DNA from: Belliella filtrata | GTDB taxonomy: Bacteria > Bacteroidota > Bacteroidia > Cytophagales > Cyclobacteriaceae | Reading direction: 5' to 3' | NCBI RefSeq assembly: GCF_022549775.1 | Contig: NZ_JAKZGP010000040.1 | Coordinates: forward strand, 1 to 48,367 | DNA length: 48,367 nucleotides | Shown here: piece after piece, positions 46,584-48,367 of the stretch | Numbering within the stretch: the first letter of the stretch is position 1 | Layout of the letters: each line of letters starts with the position of its first letter | Notes under the pieces: model-generated | The model's database searches: none | The model's input: only the letters and a program-made list of their open reading frames with translations | What the model was told of the DNA's origin: nothing | Made by a program: the position numbers and the translations under genes

Positions 46584-46709
46584 ATGAGAAATTTTACTTG
46601 CATAATCATGCTTGCAAATATACTCTTGCTATCATGTGATAGGTCAAGAGATATTATTGATAAGTTTCATTATGATCAATGCTATTTAGTTTCAAATAAA
46701 AATCATTAG
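46584..46709 (+). CDS. Small putative lipoprotein (41 aa) or gene remnant
   Basis: ATG at 46584 to TAG at 46707-46709, 41 residues. It starts MRNFTCIIMLANILLLSC, a convincing lipoprotein signal with Cys18, followed by only 23 more residues (DRSRDIIDKFHYDQCYLVSN, then KNH). It lies between the two tandem propeller paralogues, 19 bp after the first. The same gene start recurs, decayed, at 48018 after the second paralogue, so it was part of the duplicated unit. It may be a true small lipoprotein or the 5' end of a truncated gene. No family recognised. Confidence 0.45.
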   Translation: MRNFTCIIMLANILLLSCDRSRDIIDKFHYDQCYLVSNKNH

Positions 46710-46754
46710 TTTATTAGATAGTTGCCCTTTTTAAAACACTTAAGAATAAATCAA

Positions 46755-47999
46755 ATGAAATATTCAAGATTATCGATTTGGAATATTGTTGTCAAGTGTT
46801 GCATGTCTTGGGTAATTCTACTTCAGGCTTGCAACAATTCAAATGAAGCAATTGAGTTCGTAAGTGAATCTTATGGGGAAGCGGAGATCATCAGTATAGA
46901 TCCGAAAAAGGATATAGATGAGGAGTATTCGATGAAAGCATCGCTGATTGTGTCGAGTATAGATTACTTCCCGCTTACCTTACCGGGGGATATGGTTATA
47001 GGTGAGGTAGCCAAAATGATTCATCACAATGGTTATGTTTATATTTTCGATCGCCATACCGAATCCATTTTTATATTTACCGGTAAGGGTGAATTTATAA
47101 ATGCTATCCAAAGAAAAGGCGGAGGGCCAGAAGAATATCGAGATATCAAAGACTTTGAGGTTGATAGAAGTTCAGGTAATGTTTTAATTTATTCACCGAG
47201 AAGTCAAAAAATCCTGCACTTTGCGATCACAGGAGAGTTTTTGGGAGCTATAAATAATAAAGTTCAACATACCTCATTTTTTCCAATTAGTGATTATAAA
47301 ATAGCTATCTATAATTCCAGACTATCAAATGGACATGTCTTTGAAAGAACTTTTCCTATTCAACCTAGATTTATCATTGCAAATGAAGCGGAAGAAATCG
47401 AAAAGCAAGATTTGGAGACAGCTTATCGTGAACAACTGTTGATGTATCCGAATTCAAGCTTTGGCTTTTATCAAGTTGGGGATTCGTTGAGGCTTATGGA
47501 GTCAATCAATTCGGTTGTTTATGGGGTTGATTTAGAAGAAGGAAGAGTTTATCAGAGGTTTGCATTTGACTTTACCAGTGCTAATCCACCACGGTTGTAT
47601 GACATGGAAGCTGATGAGCTATCCACATTTGTGGAGGATTATAAAAACAAAAAAGTGGGTGGTTGGGCGTCTCTCCATAGAGTGAATGAAACAGCAGATT
47701 TACTGCATGCTACCTATTTTTATGACAAGCAAGTTTGTAGGATATTTTATTCAAAAAACAATAAAAGTCAGGTCAATATAGGCGCTTCTTGGATGAATGA
47801 TATGGATAATATTCCAATGCCATTAGTTGAGACCACAACCAATGAAGGTGAGTTATTAGGTTACTATGGTTCAGATATGCTTTCTATGATAGTCAAACAT
47901 GGTAAAAGTAAACCTTCCCAAAGAATTCTTGATTTGGAAAAGAGTCAAAGAGATGCCGAAAGCATTATTTTGGTAAAGTTTAGGTTGAAAGATTTTTGA
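46755..47999 (+). CDS. Six-bladed beta-propeller lipoprotein, tandem paralogue B
   Basis: A 414-residue lipoprotein with lipobox ILLQAC (Cys26). The start is ATG 46755, matching the start of paralogue A (both begin MKYSR); a longer in-frame start at TTG 46722 (11 extra codons) is unlikely. The first two thirds are almost identical to paralogue A in DNA as well as protein, the 270-385 segment is diverged, and the C-terminal tail from about residue 388 (RILDLEKSQRDAESIILVKF, then RLKDF) is identical. Function unknown. An insertion sequence lies about 100 bp downstream. Confidence 0.75.
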   Translation: MKYSRLSIWNIVVKCCMSWVILLQACNNSNEAIEFVSESYGEAEIISIDPKKDIDEEYSMKASLIVSSIDYFPLTLPGDMVIGEVAKMIHHNGYVYIFDRHTESIFIFTGKGEFINAIQRKGGGPEEYRDIKDFEVDRSSGNVLIYSPRSQKILHFAITGEFLGAINNKVQHTSFFPISDYKIAIYNSRLSNGHVFERTFPIQPRFIIANEAEEIEKQDLETAYREQLLMYPNSSFGFYQVGDSLRLMESINSVVYGVDLEEGRVYQRFAFDFTSANPPRLYDMEADELSTFVEDYKNKKVGGWASLHRVNETADLLHATYFYDKQVCRIFYSKNNKSQVNIGASWMNDMDNIPMPLVETTTNEGELLGYYGSDMLSMIVKHGKSKPSQRILDLEKSQRDAESIILVKFRLKDF

Positions 48000-48017
48000 T
48001 AACTAAGGGGTAAATAG

Positions 48018-48101
48018 GTGAGAAATTTTACCTACATATTCTTCCAGATAAATTTAAGTTTGAGAATCTTGATTGCACAATGGTTATTTTTTATAATATG
48101 A
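48018..48101 (+). pseudogene. Decayed start of a duplicated small lipoprotein gene, cut by an insertion sequence
   Basis: TGAGAAATTTTAC is shared with the start of the ORF at 46584, followed by weaker similarity (CATA-TC-T). Here the start codon is GTG, the lipobox is not preserved, and the frame ends in a TGA at 48099-48101 that spans the left boundary of the insertion sequence. Confidence 0.35.
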
Positions 48102-48367
48102 CTCCCCCTAACTTTACACGTATGTTTGAATTGCCGCAACAATTAGACGGTCAAACAATTTTTCTCCAAAATATCTTCTGTTGAGTTTATAAACAAACTC
48201 ATCGATATAGTTTTGGATATATTTTTCGGTTACCATGTGGTAGATTCCCAATAGATTCTTTTTCAGGTTACTTATGGCTGTATGAACCCAGTTTAGCTCT
48301 TCATTTGCAGTACTTTCTGAAGACTTTACTTTTATGTGTGTCTCCACTAACTTCTCCACGTGAACAT
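48100..48367 (-). mobile_element. IS1595-type insertion sequence, second copy, 3' part only (window edge)
   Basis: The terminal repeat gactccccctaactttacac (48100-48119) resembles the ends of the element at 3092-4125. The transposase is read on the minus strand and runs off the window. It is a related but diverged element, in the opposite orientation to the first. Confidence 0.75.
48114..48367 (-). CDS. IS1595-family transposase, C-terminal part (partial at window edge)
   Basis: The frame is open to the window edge, so the true start lies beyond 48367; a GTG at 48359 is internal. The visible part is about 84 residues: EKLVETHIKVKSSE, then LNWVHTAISNLKKNLLGIYH and IDEFVYKLNRRYFGEKLFDR, ending AAIQTYV. 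It differs from the transposase at 3194-4108 at about ten positions, for example THIKVKSSESTANEELN against CHIKVKSSEKSTNDELN. So it is a cousin of that element, not a recent copy. Confidence 0.85.
   Translation of the reverse strand, partial: VHVEKLVETHIKVKSSESTANEELNWVHTAISNLKKNLLGIYHMVTEKYIQNYIDEFVYKLNRRYFGEKLFDRLIVAAIQTYV

Overview
The window is AT-rich Bacteroidota DNA and carries one large polysaccharide utilization locus (PUL) for a highly decorated xylan. Two SusC/SusD pairs, many signal-peptide and lipoprotein CAZymes, the near absence of Shine-Dalgarno sites, and a TAnnTTTG-type promoter all point to Bacteroidota. The gene style and the small intergenic palindromes suggest an environmental Cytophagales such as a Cyclobacteriaceae member. 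That placement is inference, because the window holds no rRNA or other marker gene.

Layout. (1) 1-126: the 3' end of a group II intron (domains V and VI). (2) 656-2605: an SGNH-type (sialate O-acetylesterase-like) esterase. (3) 3092-4125: a complete IS1595-type insertion sequence with imperfect inverted repeats and a direct repeat of its target. (4) 4974-18360: a tight six-gene operon in the order of the known xylan uptake cluster xusA-xusB-xusC-xusD-xusE-xyn10C (SusC, SusD, SusC, SusD, DUF1735 lipoprotein, CBM-interrupted GH10). Its GH10 member appears to have lost the catalytic nucleophile and other active-site residues, so it is probably a surface xylan-binding protein rather than an enzyme. 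(5) 18465-39521: an intact GH10 lipoprotein, then a run of debranching enzymes (six further GH43 enzymes after an initial GH43_12, one GH95, two GH97, a CE6-like acetyl esterase and an alpha/beta-hydrolase esterase). (6) 39783-43815: a second active GH10, a Tat-exported Gfo/Idh/MocA oxidoreductase and a CE1-type esterase, followed by a terminator. (7) 44088-47999: three six-bladed beta-propeller lipoproteins, two of them a recent tandem duplication. (8) 48100 to the window end: the 3' end of a second, diverged IS1595-type element in the opposite orientation.

How the genes work together (inference from family knowledge). The surface lipoproteins (two SusD, XusE and the GH10-like protein) would bind xylan. 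The two surface or periplasmic GH10 enzymes would cut the backbone, and the two SusC channels would import oligosaccharides. In the periplasm, GH43 enzymes would remove arabinose and xylose, GH97 and GH95 would remove galactose-type or fucose-type caps, and esterases would remove acetyl and feruloyl groups. GH95 with two GH97 and several esterases suggests a complex cereal-type heteroxylan, possibly one carrying L-galactose. No alpha-glucuronidase (GH67/GH115), GH3 or GH8 and no dedicated regulator (hybrid two-component system, SusR, AraC) lies in the window, so these must be encoded elsewhere.

Non-coding features of note include a family of small hairpins with compensatory stem changes and a constant TCCT/AGGA loop, a second palindrome family (AAACCT-N3-AGGTTT), a two-helical-turn direct repeat before the oxidoreductase gene, and a long leader with a 23-codon ORF before xusA.
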